From DATDIC01 sp963777625 (GTDB lineage: Bacteria > Pseudomonadota > Alphaproteobacteria > Acetobacterales > Acetobacteraceae): a stretch of DNA of 64,000 nt. Below, one piece after another: positions 52,756 to 61,877 of the stretch. The position numbers were made by a program, and so were the translations under genes. The stretch is from positions 1-64,000 of the forward strand of contig CAVZRO010000033.1 of the NCBI GenBank assembly GCA_963777625.1, given 5' to 3'. The notes under the pieces are model-generated. The model made no database searches. It saw only the letters and a program-made list of their open reading frames with translations, and was not told the DNA's origin. Each line of letters opens with the position of its first letter. Within the stretch, counting starts at the first letter, position 1.

Positions 52756-53391
52756 ATGCGTCTGGTGATCTTTGGTGGTGGCGGCCGGATCGGCCAGCGC
52801 GTGGTGCAGGAGGCGCTGTCGCGCGGCCATGAGGTCACCGCGGTGCTGCATGCGTCGCCGCGGCTGGAGATGGAGCATCCGGGCCTGCGTTGCGTCACCG
52901 CGGACGTGACCAGCGCCGATGCGGTGGCGGACGCGGCGACGGGGCACGATGCCGCCGTCAGCGCGGTCGGTCCTGGCCGTGGCGGCGATGTCGGCGTGAT
53001 CGTCGCGGCGGCCGGAGCCCTCGTGGCCGGGCTGGGGGTCTCCGGACCGAAGCGCCTGATCGTCGTGGGCGGCGCCGGAACGCTGGAGATACGTCCGGGC
53101 GTGCAGCGGCTGGATACGCCTGAGTTTCCCGACGCCTATCGCCCGTCCGGTTATGCCCAGCGCGAGGCGCTGGCGTTGTACCGCGCCAGCGACCTCGACT
53201 GGTCCTACCTGAGCCCGCCCATGGTCATCGAGCCCGGAGAGCGCACTGGCCGCTACCGCGTCGGAGGTGACCAGGTGGTGCTCGACGCGCGTGGACGCAG
53301 CCGGATTTCCATGGAGGATTATGCGGTCGCGCTGCTCGATGAGCTGGAACGCCCGCGCCACATCCGCGCCCGCTTCACGGTTGCCGACTGA
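52756..53391 (+). CDS. NAD(P)-binding protein, SDR/NmrA-like
   Basis: A 211-residue atypical short-chain-dehydrogenase fold. The dinucleotide motif is VIFGGGGRIGQRVV (residues 4-17). The sequence fits the small BVR-B/YwnB group (acts on NAD(P)H, substrate unknown): RLIVVGGAGTLEI, then DWSYLSPPMVIEPGERTG. There is no classic YxxxK. It stands alone, nine bases from the convergent ATPase gene. Confidence 0.87.
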   Translation: MRLVIFGGGGRIGQRVVQEALSRGHEVTAVLHASPRLEMEHPGLRCVTADVTSADAVADAATGHDAAVSAVGPGRGGDVGVIVAAAGALVAGLGVSGPKRLIVVGGAGTLEIRPGVQRLDTPEFPDAYRPSGYAQREALALYRASDLDWSYLSPPMVIEPGERTGRYRVGGDQVVLDARGRSRISMEDYAVALLDELERPRHIRARFTVAD

Positions 53392-53399
53392 AACGGCGA

Positions 53400-55221
53400 T
53401 CACGCTGCCTCCAATCTGGGGATCGCCTGCAACAATCGCTGCGTGTAGGGATGAACTGGCGCGGTGAAGACCTGCTCGGGCGTGCCTTGCTCCACGACTT
53501 CTCCGCCATGCATCACCGCTACGACATCCGCGATGTGGCGCACGACCGCAAGGTCGTGCGAGATGAACAAGTACGAGGTACCGAAGCGCGCCTGCAGCTC
53601 CGCCAGTTCATTCAGGATTGCGGCCTGCACGGAAATATCGAGCGCCGATGTTGGCTCGTCGCAGATCACCAGCCGCGGCGCGGCGGCAAAGGCGCGGGCA
53701 ATGCAGACCCTCTGCTTCTCGCCACCCGACAGCTCACGCGGAAAGCGTCCGGCATGGCGGGCGCTCAGCTTCACCGCATCGAGCAGCTCCGCAACACGGC
53801 GTTGCAGCGCAGCCCCGCGCAACTGGGCGTAAAGCTGCAACGGCCGGCCGACGATCTCGGCGGCGGTATGGTGCGGATTGAGCGAGGAATCCGGATTCTG
53901 GAAGATATACTGGATCGCCTGCTGCTCGGCACGGCTGCGTCGTTCGACGGCAGCCGCCAGTTGCCGCCCGTCCAGCCTGATCTGCCCCTTGCCCGGCGCC
54001 AGCAGTCCGGCAACACAGCGCGCCAGCGTGGATTTGCCCGACCCGCTCTCGCCGACGATGGCCAGCGTGCCTCCCGCCGCCACTGTCAGTGTGACGCCGT
54101 TGACCGCGCGCACCGGTGGAGTTCCCGCCAGCAATCCCATCAGGCCGCCGCTGCGGAACCAGCGCGTCAAGCCAGCGATTGCCAGCCTCGGGGCCTGGTT
54201 TTCGGCATGCCGCATGTCAGGACGCACCCGAGTGGCGACAATTGAAGGCTGGCGTGGCAGGCTTGGCAGGTAACAGGCAATAACGCGGCCGGAACCGGTG
54301 TCCCGCAGCGCCGGCGCGGTGGCGCACACGGCGCTGGCCCAGCCGCAGCGGGGGCGAAAGATGCAGTCCGACGGCACCTGGCGCAAATCCGGCAGGCTGC
54401 CCGGAATCGCGCGCAGGACGTGCTGTCGCGTATCCGCCTGCGGCGTCGCTGCAAGCAATCCGCTGGTATAGGGATGGCGCGGCGCATTTAGCACGTCGCG
54501 TGCCGGCCCCTGCTCCACCAGCTGACCGGCATACAGAACGCCAACCTGATCGCAGACATTCGCAACGACCGCGAGATTATGGCTGATGAACAGTACCGGC
54601 GGCGCCGATGCTGCGGCGCAGCTCGCAAATCAGCTCCAGGATCACCGCCTCCGTGGTCACGTCGAGCCCGGTGGTGGGCTCGTCCATGATCAGCAGCTCG
54701 GGCTGGCAGGCGATCGCCATCGCAATCACGACACGTTGCTGCTGGCCGCCGGAGAGCTGGTGCGGATAGCGTTGCACCAACGTGGCGGGATCCGGCAGGT
54801 GCACTTGCCGGAACAGGGCGATTGTGCGCTGCCGGGCAGCGGCGTGTGTCATGCCGCGGTGGCGGCGCAGCACTTCGGCCACCTGCTCGCCGGCGCGCAG
54901 CACCGGATTGAGCGCACTCATCGGGTCCTGATAGACCATCGCCACCTGGCGACCGCGCAGTTGCGCAAGCTCGCGCATGGGCAGCCCGAGCACGTCGCGC
55001 CCGCACAGCGCGACATGCCGCGCCGTGGCCCGCGCCGTGGGCAGATGACGCATGATCGCGTAGGCCACGGTACTCTTGCCGGAACCGGATTCACCGATCA
55101 GCCCATACGCTTCGCCCGGGGCGATCCTCAGCGAGAGATCACGCACGGCGTGGAGCGGCGACGCGGTATCGGCATTGTAGGTGACCGACAGCTCGGAAAT
55201 GTCGAGAACCGGCGCCTTCAT
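53400..55221 (-). pseudogene. Fused dual peptide ABC ATPase (DppD-DppF type), frameshifted
   Basis: A fused two-ATPase protein of about 606 residues. The first half (from ATG 55221) has Walker A IGESGSGKST, LSGGQQQRVVIA and LIMDEPTTGLD. After RRSIGAA it leaves frame and ends at a TAA near 54577. Family sequence continues one base on (VLFISHNLAVVANVCDQVGV), so one extra G at about 54595-54598 explains the break. The second half then has VGESGSGKST, LSGGEKQRVCIA and LVICDEPTSALD. A GTG at 54518 could start a separate second half. It is the last gene of the operon 63833-53400. Either a true mutation or a sequence error. Confidence 0.9.
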
Positions 55222-56051
55222 CAGCCTGGCCGCCCACCGCCGGGGAGCGCCACGGCACGCCGCAGCCGCTCGCCGGCAAGCAGGGTGCCCATGGCGGTCA
55301 GCGCCACGGCGAGGCACGGAAAGATCACCAGCCAGGGCGCGATTTCCAGGAATTGCTGGCCGTCATGCACCATCAATCCCCAGGCCGGCGTCGGCGGAGC
55401 AACCCCGATGCCGAGATAGGCAAGCGAGGCGGACAGCAGCACGCCATAGGTAATGCGCAGGCTGAAATCGACCACGATGATCATGCGCACATTCGGCAGC
55501 AGCTCGCGCCACAAGATGTACGGCCTGGATTCGCCGCGCGACCGGGCCGCGTCGATGAACTCCCGCCGCGCCAGCTCCATCACCGCGCTGCGCACGAGCC
55601 GCGCCGAGCGGGGCCAGAACACCACGGCCAGAGCCAGCACGACATTGACCGGGTCGGAGCCCAGCATCACCACCACCAACATCGCCAGGATCAGCGCCGG
55701 GAAGGACATCAGCGCATCCATCAGCCGCATCAGCACTTCGTCCGTGGTGCCTGCTGCATAGCCGGCGATCAGGCCGGTGAGCGCACCCAGAATCACGCCG
55801 GCACCCGCACTGGCCAGTGCAAGCAACAAGGTCGGACGCGCCCCGCACAGCACCCGGCTGAACACGTCGCGGCCGAACTCGTCGGTGCCGAACAGGAACG
55901 TGCCGTCCGGCGGCTCCAGCGCATGCGCGGCATCGAATGCCGTGGGTGAGAACGGCGCCAGCATCGGCCCCAGGATGAGCAGGATCAGAAGAGCGGCGAT
56001 AAAGCCGATCGCCGCAATGTCGCCTGCCGACAGGCGAGGGCGCGCCGTCAC
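55221..56051 (-). CDS. Peptide-type ABC transporter permease, DppC-like
   Basis: A 276-residue permease with six helices. The signature FGTDEFGRDVFSRVLCGARP follows the first helix, and the EAA loop is REFIDAARSRGESRPYILWR. GTG 56051 is chosen because the frame upstream lies over dppB in a non-coding register. Its TGA overlaps the ATG of the ATPase gene by one base, and its start is two bases after the dppB-like stop. It pairs with the DppB-like subunit. Confidence 0.9.
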   Translation of the reverse strand: MTARPRLSAGDIAAIGFIAALLILLILGPMLAPFSPTAFDAAHALEPPDGTFLFGTDEFGRDVFSRVLCGARPTLLLALASAGAGVILGALTGLIAGYAAGTTDEVLMRLMDALMSFPALILAMLVVVMLGSDPVNVVLALAVVFWPRSARLVRSAVMELARREFIDAARSRGESRPYILWRELLPNVRMIIVVDFSLRITYGVLLSASLAYLGIGVAPPTPAWGLMVHDGQQFLEIAPWLVIFPCLAVALTAMGTLLAGERLRRAVALPGGGRPG

Positions 56052-56053
56052 AC

Positions 56054-57001
56054 TCAACTCCGCAGGCGCGGGCTCAGTACAATGGAGACGACATCGGCCA
56101 GCAAATTGCCGATCCCGTACGCGACCGCCACGACCAGTACGGACGCCTCCACGACGGGGATATCGCGGTGATCGACCGCATTCACCATCATCTGCCCAAT
56201 GCCGGCATAGGAAAACAGCGTTTCCACCACCACGATGCCGCCGAGCACATAGCCGAAGCTCATCCCGATCTCCGACAGCGTCGGCAACAGGACGTTCGGC
56301 AATGCGTGCTTCAGGACCACCACCCAACCCGGCAGGCCCTTCAGGATGGCGGTGCGCACATAGGCGCTCTCCATCGCATTGATCATGCCGGCACGGGTGA
56401 TCTGGCTGAGATACGCCTGCAAGCCGATGACCAGCACCGCGACAGGCAATACCAGCGCCGCCGGCCGGCTGAGCGGATTGGCGGAAGGATCCATCAGGCT
56501 GCTGCCGGGCAGGATCGGCAGCCAGATGCTGAACACGAGGATCAGCAACAGGCCGATGACATATTCCGGCAGCGAAAAGGCGGCCACGGCCATCCCGGAC
56601 ACCACCCGGTCCACCCATCGGCCCTGCCGAACCCCGGCCAGCACGCCCAGCAGAATCGACAATGGGACCGCGAGCAGCAGCGTGATTCCGCCCAGGATCG
56701 CCGAGTTGCAAAGCCGGCCCAGCAGCATCGGTCCGATCGGCACGCCGAACTGCAGCGACCGGCCGAAATTGCCGTGCAGCAGTCCGCCGATCCATGACCC
56801 GTAACGAACCAGCAGCGGCAGATCGAGCCCCATCTGCCGGCGCAGCGCCACCACCTGAGCTGGCGTTGCCAGATCGCCCAGCATGGCGTTGGCGACATCG
56901 CCCGGCAGCACATTGACGATGCCGAAGGTCAGCACCGAGACGACGAACAACACGACGACCAGCAGGAACAGGCGTTGCAGGATCAGTTGCAGCGCCTTCA
57001 T
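56054..57001 (-). CDS. Peptide-type ABC transporter permease, DppB-like
   Basis: A 315-residue permease. The first helix and the LPGDVANAML segment are typical of DppB, as is the EAA loop ESAYVRTAILKGLPGWVV. Six helices are evident and the end reads NLLADVVSIVLSPRLRS. It follows the binding-protein gene by 28 bases. The set imports a peptide-sized solute. Confidence 0.92.
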   Translation of the reverse strand: MKALQLILQRLFLLVVVLFVVSVLTFGIVNVLPGDVANAMLGDLATPAQVVALRRQMGLDLPLLVRYGSWIGGLLHGNFGRSLQFGVPIGPMLLGRLCNSAILGGITLLLAVPLSILLGVLAGVRQGRWVDRVVSGMAVAAFSLPEYVIGLLLILVFSIWLPILPGSSLMDPSANPLSRPAALVLPVAVLVIGLQAYLSQITRAGMINAMESAYVRTAILKGLPGWVVVLKHALPNVLLPTLSEIGMSFGYVLGGIVVVETLFSYAGIGQMMVNAVDHRDIPVVEASVLVVAVAYGIGNLLADVVSIVLSPRLRS

Positions 57002-57029
57002 TCCGTGGGTCCGCAGCGCCGGTCGAACT

Positions 57030-58580
57030 TCACGCGCTCAACCAGATGGGGCGCACATCGACCATGTCGTATTGCGGCGGGACAAAACCCTGCACCTTGT
57101 CGGAGGTGGCGCCGATATAGTTCATGAAGTACGGGATCACCCGGTCGCTGCCATCGTGGATCTTGTCAAGCGCCTGCGCCACCAGTTGCTTCCGCTTCGC
57201 GACATCGACCTCGGCGATGATGTCCTCCAGCAGCCGATCCAGGCCGGGGCTGGTTTCCACGCCGCTGTAGTTCAGTCGCGCCTTGCTGAAGAAGACCAGA
57301 TAGAGCAATTCGTAGAGGGTCGGGCTGCCCGACCAGTTGGCGGTGTAAAGCTGCTTCTTGCGCGCCACGTTGGCGACGTACTCGGTATAGGGGATGTCGC
57401 GCACGTTGATGGTGATACCGATCTTCGCCGCGGCGTCTTTCATTGCCAGCGCCACTTTCGGGGTCGGCGGCCGTTCGCTGCTGCACCAGAAATCCAGTGT
57501 CAGCGGCCCCGTGCCGGCTTCAGCGAGCAGCTTGCGTGCGCGATCCAGGTCCTGAGCGTTCTGCGGCAGTTCAGACAGATACATGTTGCCCGGTGGCAGC
57601 GTGACATCGTTGCCGAGTTTGCCCTGGCCGAACAACGCGGATTCGATCAGGGCATTGCGGTCCAGGATATAGCGGAACGCCTCGCGCAGCTTGGGATTGT
57701 CGAACGGCGCCTGGTTGGCCTGCAGCATCACCGGCTGGTAGACGCCGGTGGTGGTGGAATAGGCGCGGATGCCGCGGGCACGGCGCAGCGCCAGGAAGGT
57801 CTCGGCGGAGATGCTGCTGATGAAATCCACGTCGCCGCTGCGCAAGGCGGCCTGCTGCGCCATCAATTCGCGGATCACCACCAGCTTTGCGCCGTCCAGA
57901 TAGGGGCGGCCCTGCATCCAGTAATCCGGATTGCGCGCCAACGTCAGGCTGGCACCCGGCTGGAAATCCGTCAGCCGGAACGGGCCGGTGCCTGAGGGCG
58001 CGGTCTTCAACTGGTCGATGCGATCCTTCGGAACGATACGGGCCCAGCGGTTGGCCAGCGTGACCGGAAGCTCTCCGAACGGCTGGGTGAGCGCCAGGCG
58101 CACCTTGTAGCGGCCTTCGGCCCGCGCCTGCTGGAGCGGGCCGAACGCACCGGTGGCGTTCAGCGCCAGGCTTTTGTCATAGGCACGCTCGATCGTCGCC
58201 ACCACGTCGTCGGAGGTGAACTCCGTGCCGTGATGGAAACGCACGCCCTGGCGCAGGTCGAACACCCATTCCTGGGCGTGCTTCTCCGGTGTCCATTGCA
58301 GCGCCAGGTTTGGCAAGGGCTGATTCTGTGCGTCCAGCGACGTCAGGTTGTCGAACACCATCGTGCTGTATTGCTGGGTGGAGATGTTCAGCGTCGCCTG
58401 CGGATCGAGCGTGTCCGGCGCGGCGGAATAGGCCATGCGAAATGTTCCGCCGGGGCGCGGTTGCGTTGCCTGGGCCGAAGCGGGGCTGGGGCGCAACAGT
58501 GCGGCGCCACCCAGCCCTGCCAGCGCACCCCGCCGCGTGAGGCGAAGCTTCTGCCAGTCGAACCGGCCGCTGCCCTGCAT
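57030..58580 (-). CDS. ABC transporter substrate-binding protein, family 5 (DppA-like)
   Basis: A 516-residue periplasmic binding protein. The leader carries a twin-arginine motif (LTRRGALAGLGGAALL) ending near SPASAQA. Family signature: WVFDLRQGVRFHHGTEFTSD. It starts at ATG 58580 and lies 20 bases after the VOC gene. Ligands in the family range from peptides to opines and amino-acid derivatives; the oxidase and lyase genes upstream favour a modified amino compound. Confidence 0.92.
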   Translation of the reverse strand: MQGSGRFDWQKLRLTRRGALAGLGGAALLRPSPASAQATQPRPGGTFRMAYSAAPDTLDPQATLNISTQQYSTMVFDNLTSLDAQNQPLPNLALQWTPEKHAQEWVFDLRQGVRFHHGTEFTSDDVVATIERAYDKSLALNATGAFGPLQQARAEGRYKVRLALTQPFGELPVTLANRWARIVPKDRIDQLKTAPSGTGPFRLTDFQPGASLTLARNPDYWMQGRPYLDGAKLVVIRELMAQQAALRSGDVDFISSISAETFLALRRARGIRAYSTTTGVYQPVMLQANQAPFDNPKLREAFRYILDRNALIESALFGQGKLGNDVTLPPGNMYLSELPQNAQDLDRARKLLAEAGTGPLTLDFWCSSERPPTPKVALAMKDAAAKIGITINVRDIPYTEYVANVARKKQLYTANWSGSPTLYELLYLVFFSKARLNYSGVETSPGLDRLLEDIIAEVDVAKRKQLVAQALDKIHDGSDRVIPYFMNYIGATSDKVQGFVPPQYDMVDVRPIWLSA

Positions 58581-58600
58581 GCTCAGCCTCCTTCTGGTGG

Positions 58601-59398
58601 CTACGTCGCCAGCCGCAACCGTGCCCCGTGCGTGGCTTCGGTCGGAAGCGGCACGCCCTCAGCGCCGCCCGTTTCGCCCGGCCGCCCCAGCAGCACCTCA
58701 TAGACGCCTTCGCCGCGAAGCTGCAGATGCGCGGCGATTTCAGTTCCGTCATTCGCCGGCTGGATGACCTCCACCCAGCGCCCGGCAAAGACGTAGCGTC
58801 GTGCCATTGTCGCGCCGGGGTGGACGATTGCCGCGCCGGTGCCGAACACTGCGTTCAGGCCGGGTTCGACCGCGGCCAGCGCCGAGGTCAGCACTCTGAT
58901 GCCGACGATGCCGGTAGCACCGCCGGGCTGCCTGGCGGCTTCGCCGGCCGGGACGCGAATTTCGCGCTCGACGGTGTCCTGAATGAGGAAGGGCAGCACG
59001 GGGCTGCCAGCGCCGCGCCCAGCCAGCAGCACGGCCACGCCCCAACGCCGTCCGTCCGCCAGTGCCCGCCCGCCGCTGCGCGGGCCGACCGTGGTCAAGC
59101 CGGCCTGTGTCAGGCGCTGCGCCTCGGCGCTGACGTCGGCGACATGCAGTGAATAATCCAGCCAGCCGTCGCCCTTGGCGAGCATCGGTGCCCAGCGATG
59201 GCCGCCGGGTTGCGCGGGATCGCGGAAGGCGAAAACTTCGATGTACGAACCGTCCGCAAGGCAGATCAGCCGGTTCTCGGTGTCGGTCGGGCCTACGTCT
59301 GGGCGTGCGGTCACCCTGAAGCCGAGGCTGCGCAAATCGGCCTCCGCCCGGCGCAGATCGTTGACGCCGAGTACGGCGTGGTCAAACCCGTTCAACAT
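58601..59398 (-). CDS. VOC family protein, glyoxalase-like domain
   Basis: A 265-residue protein of the glyoxalase-like domain type. It opens GFDHAVLGVNDLRRAEADLR with a metal His in HAVLGV, and a second half follows in RVLTSALAAVEPGLNAVFG. The chemistry is unknown. It lies between the DAO oxidase (81 bases upstream) and the binding protein in the minus-strand operon. Confidence 0.82.
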   Translation of the reverse strand: MLNGFDHAVLGVNDLRRAEADLRSLGFRVTARPDVGPTDTENRLICLADGSYIEVFAFRDPAQPGGHRWAPMLAKGDGWLDYSLHVADVSAEAQRLTQAGLTTVGPRSGGRALADGRRWGVAVLLAGRGAGSPVLPFLIQDTVEREIRVPAGEAARQPGGATGIVGIRVLTSALAAVEPGLNAVFGTGAAIVHPGATMARRYVFAGRWVEVIQPANDGTEIAAHLQLRGEGVYEVLLGRPGETGGAEGVPLPTEATHGARLRLAT

Positions 59399-59479
59399 GG
59401 TTGCCTTTCAGGGCGATGGCGACAGGAATTGTGGGGCCGCGGCGTCATGGCGGGGGTGGCAATGTCGGTCATGCCCGGA

Positions 59480-60643
59480 TCATCCCGTCTGCTCGATTTC
59501 CATTTTGACCACCGAGAGCGGTCCCTCCGGGCGCATGAACCGTTGCCAGCGGAAGGCGTCGAGATCCATCGACGGCGCACCGTCCACGATCCATTCCGCC
59601 ATCAACTCGCCGGCACATGGGCCGAGGCAGAAACCGTGTCCGCTGAAACCGGCGCAGACCAGAAATCCTTCGGGGCCACCTGCCGGCCCCAGGATCGGCA
59701 TCATGTCCGGTGTGCATTCGCGGATGCCGGCCCAGCCGCCGGATAGTTTCGCGTGCGCCAGTGCCGGAAAGATGCGCCGCGCCTTGGCGGAGATGACCAG
59801 CTCAGTTTCCCGAAAGCGGCGATCGAAGGTGAAGCGGTTGGCGTCGTCGCGATTGGCTCCGCTGCCGAAGCGCATCGACCCGTCCGGCAATTGCGAGCCG
59901 CCGAAATCATACGCATAGGTCTGCACGAACGGCGTGGTCTGCGGCGGCAGCGGCATGGTGCGGAGCGAGGCGAGGCGGCTCGGGTAGATCGGCAGATAGA
60001 CATCCGCGAGTTGCGCGACCGACGGAGCCCAGGGACCGGCCGCGTTCAGTACCACCGGTGCCTCGACGCGCAGCTCGGCCGTCTGCACATGTGTCACCCG
60101 CCCATTCGACTGGCCGATGCCGGTTACCTGCTGGTGGCAAAGGAACGTCGCGCCCTCGTCCTCGGCCGCCTGGGCGATTGCCAGCGTCGCCTGCGCCGGA
60201 TCGGCCATGCCGTCGGTGGGGCAGTATTTGGCGCCGGTCAGCCGGTGATCGATCCCCGGTGACAAGCGCCGCAGTTCCTCGGGTTCGATCAGCTCGGTCT
60301 CCAGGCCAAGCTGACGTTCCCGCGCGCCTTGCTCGGCAAGAGCTTCCATCTCGGCCGAGGTTTCGGCGACATAGACGTGGCCGGTCTGGCGATAACCAGT
60401 GGCACGGCGCAGTTGCGCATCCATGCGCGTCCACATCTGTACCGCGCGTCGGGCGAGCGGTATCTCGGGGGCCAGACGGCCCTGCTGGCGCACGCCACCG
60501 CCGTTGCGGCCGGACGCCTCCGCGCCGATCAGCCAGCGCTCCAGAACCACCGCGCGGCGTCCGCGCCGGGCCAAAGAGAGTGCGGCGGAAGCCCCGGCGA
60601 TGCCGCCGCCGACGATTGCCACGTCGGCAGAGACCGTTCGCAT
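59480..60643 (-). CDS. FAD-dependent oxidase, DAO family
   Basis: A 387-residue flavoprotein of the D-amino acid oxidase/sarcosine oxidase group. The FAD motif is DVAIVGGGIAGASAALSLARRG (begins about residue 6). The C-terminal motif GWAGIRECTPDMMPILGP and VCAGFSGHGFCLGP are typical of the glycine/D-amino acid oxidase group. The likely reaction is oxidation of a secondary or D-amino acid, releasing hydrogen peroxide or feeding a chain. Its ATG at 60643 shares one base with the MalY-type gene stop. Confidence 0.9.
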   Translation of the reverse strand: MRTVSADVAIVGGGIAGASAALSLARRGRRAVVLERWLIGAEASGRNGGGVRQQGRLAPEIPLARRAVQMWTRMDAQLRRATGYRQTGHVYVAETSAEMEALAEQGARERQLGLETELIEPEELRRLSPGIDHRLTGAKYCPTDGMADPAQATLAIAQAAEDEGATFLCHQQVTGIGQSNGRVTHVQTAELRVEAPVVLNAAGPWAPSVAQLADVYLPIYPSRLASLRTMPLPPQTTPFVQTYAYDFGGSQLPDGSMRFGSGANRDDANRFTFDRRFRETELVISAKARRIFPALAHAKLSGGWAGIRECTPDMMPILGPAGGPEGFLVCAGFSGHGFCLGPCAGELMAEWIVDGAPSMDLDAFRWQRFMRPEGPLSVVKMEIEQTG

Positions 60644-61833
60644 CAGCCGGGGCCGTTGCTACGCACGGCCCGCACCATGCGCGTCAGTATCTCGTCCAGG
60701 ATTGCGGGCGATGTGGCGAAGTTGAACCGCAGGAAATCGCCGCAGCGCTCATCGAAACTTTCCCCCGGGCTGGCGGCGACACCGGCCTTCTCCAGGAAGA
60801 ATTGTCCCGCCGGCACGCCCAGGCGCAGGGCGGAAAAGTCGATCCATGACAGATACGTTGCTTCCGGTTGGTAGAACCGCGCTTCCGGCAAGTCGCGACG
60901 CAACGTGTCGCTCATCTGATCGCGCGTGGAGCGCAGCATCGCCAGCATGGAATCGAGCCAGGGCTGGCACTCGTCCCACGCCACCACGGTCGCGTCGATT
61001 CCGGCGATCGATGGCTGGCCGAGCAGCTTGCGTGGCACCCGCGCCTCGAACCGGGTCTTCAGCGCCGTTCTGCCGAAGTGAATCACGCCGCAACGCAGCC
61101 CCGGAATGTTGAAGCTTTTGGTTGCCGAGGTAATCGTCACCGTGCGGGCGGCGATTTCGGGGCTGACCGAGGCCATGGGGATATGAGCGCGGCCGGGATA
61201 GACAAGGTCCGCATGAATCTCATCGGAGACGATGATCAGGTCGCGCTCGATCGCCAGCCGGCCGACTGCCGCCAGCTCGTCGCGGCTGAATACCCGGCCG
61301 GTGGGGTTGTGCGGATGGCAGAACAGCAGGATGCGGGTTTTCTGGTCGATTTGTGCGGCCAGTTTGTCGAGATCCATGACATAACGCGTGCCGTCATCGC
61401 GCAGCCGGTCTTCCAGCAGAGCCCTGCCAGTGCCCAGGATCGCTTCCCGGAACGGCGGGTAGGCCGGCGTTTGCAGCACCACCTTGTCGCCGGGATCGCT
61501 GAAGGCGAGCACGCAGGCGAAGCTCGTCTGCACCAGGTCGGTGCAGGTGAAAGCATCGTCGGGATCGACGGTCCAGCCGAACCGGTTCTGCATTCGGCGG
61601 GCAAAGGCGCGGGACACCGCCAGTTCCGCCCGGTCGCCCTGGCGCAGCGGATAGCCATATTCCTGCTCGCGGGTCAGCCGCTCCATCGCCGCCTGGATCG
61701 GGGGCGCGACCGGGACATCCATTTCCGCCACCCAGCAGGGGATGACATCGCCGGAATAGCGTTCCCATTTGGCGCCGCGCCGGTGGCGTAGCTGGGGGAT
61801 GGTGAAGGTCGCAGGCGAGCCGGTCCGGTCCAT
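60643..61833 (-). CDS. MalY/PatB family PLP-dependent C-S lyase
   Basis: A 396-residue fold type I PLP enzyme. The Schiff-base Lys239 is in SATKSFNIPGL; HNPTGR (175-180) and VSDEIHADL carry the pyridine-binding residues. MalY/PatB enzymes cleave cystathionine, cysteine or their S-conjugates. ATG 61833 is preferred; the longer frame upstream is not coding-like. In this operon it would act on an imported S-substituted or N-modified amino acid. Confidence 0.92.
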   Translation of the reverse strand: MDRTGSPATFTIPQLRHRRGAKWERYSGDVIPCWVAEMDVPVAPPIQAAMERLTREQEYGYPLRQGDRAELAVSRAFARRMQNRFGWTVDPDDAFTCTDLVQTSFACVLAFSDPGDKVVLQTPAYPPFREAILGTGRALLEDRLRDDGTRYVMDLDKLAAQIDQKTRILLFCHPHNPTGRVFSRDELAAVGRLAIERDLIIVSDEIHADLVYPGRAHIPMASVSPEIAARTVTITSATKSFNIPGLRCGVIHFGRTALKTRFEARVPRKLLGQPSIAGIDATVVAWDECQPWLDSMLAMLRSTRDQMSDTLRRDLPEARFYQPEATYLSWIDFSALRLGVPAGQFFLEKAGVAASPGESFDERCGDFLRFNFATSPAILDEILTRMVRAVRSNGPG

Positions 61834-61877
61834 TCTGTCTCCTTCACCAGGGTCAGACCCTGCGATCACTAAGGTAT

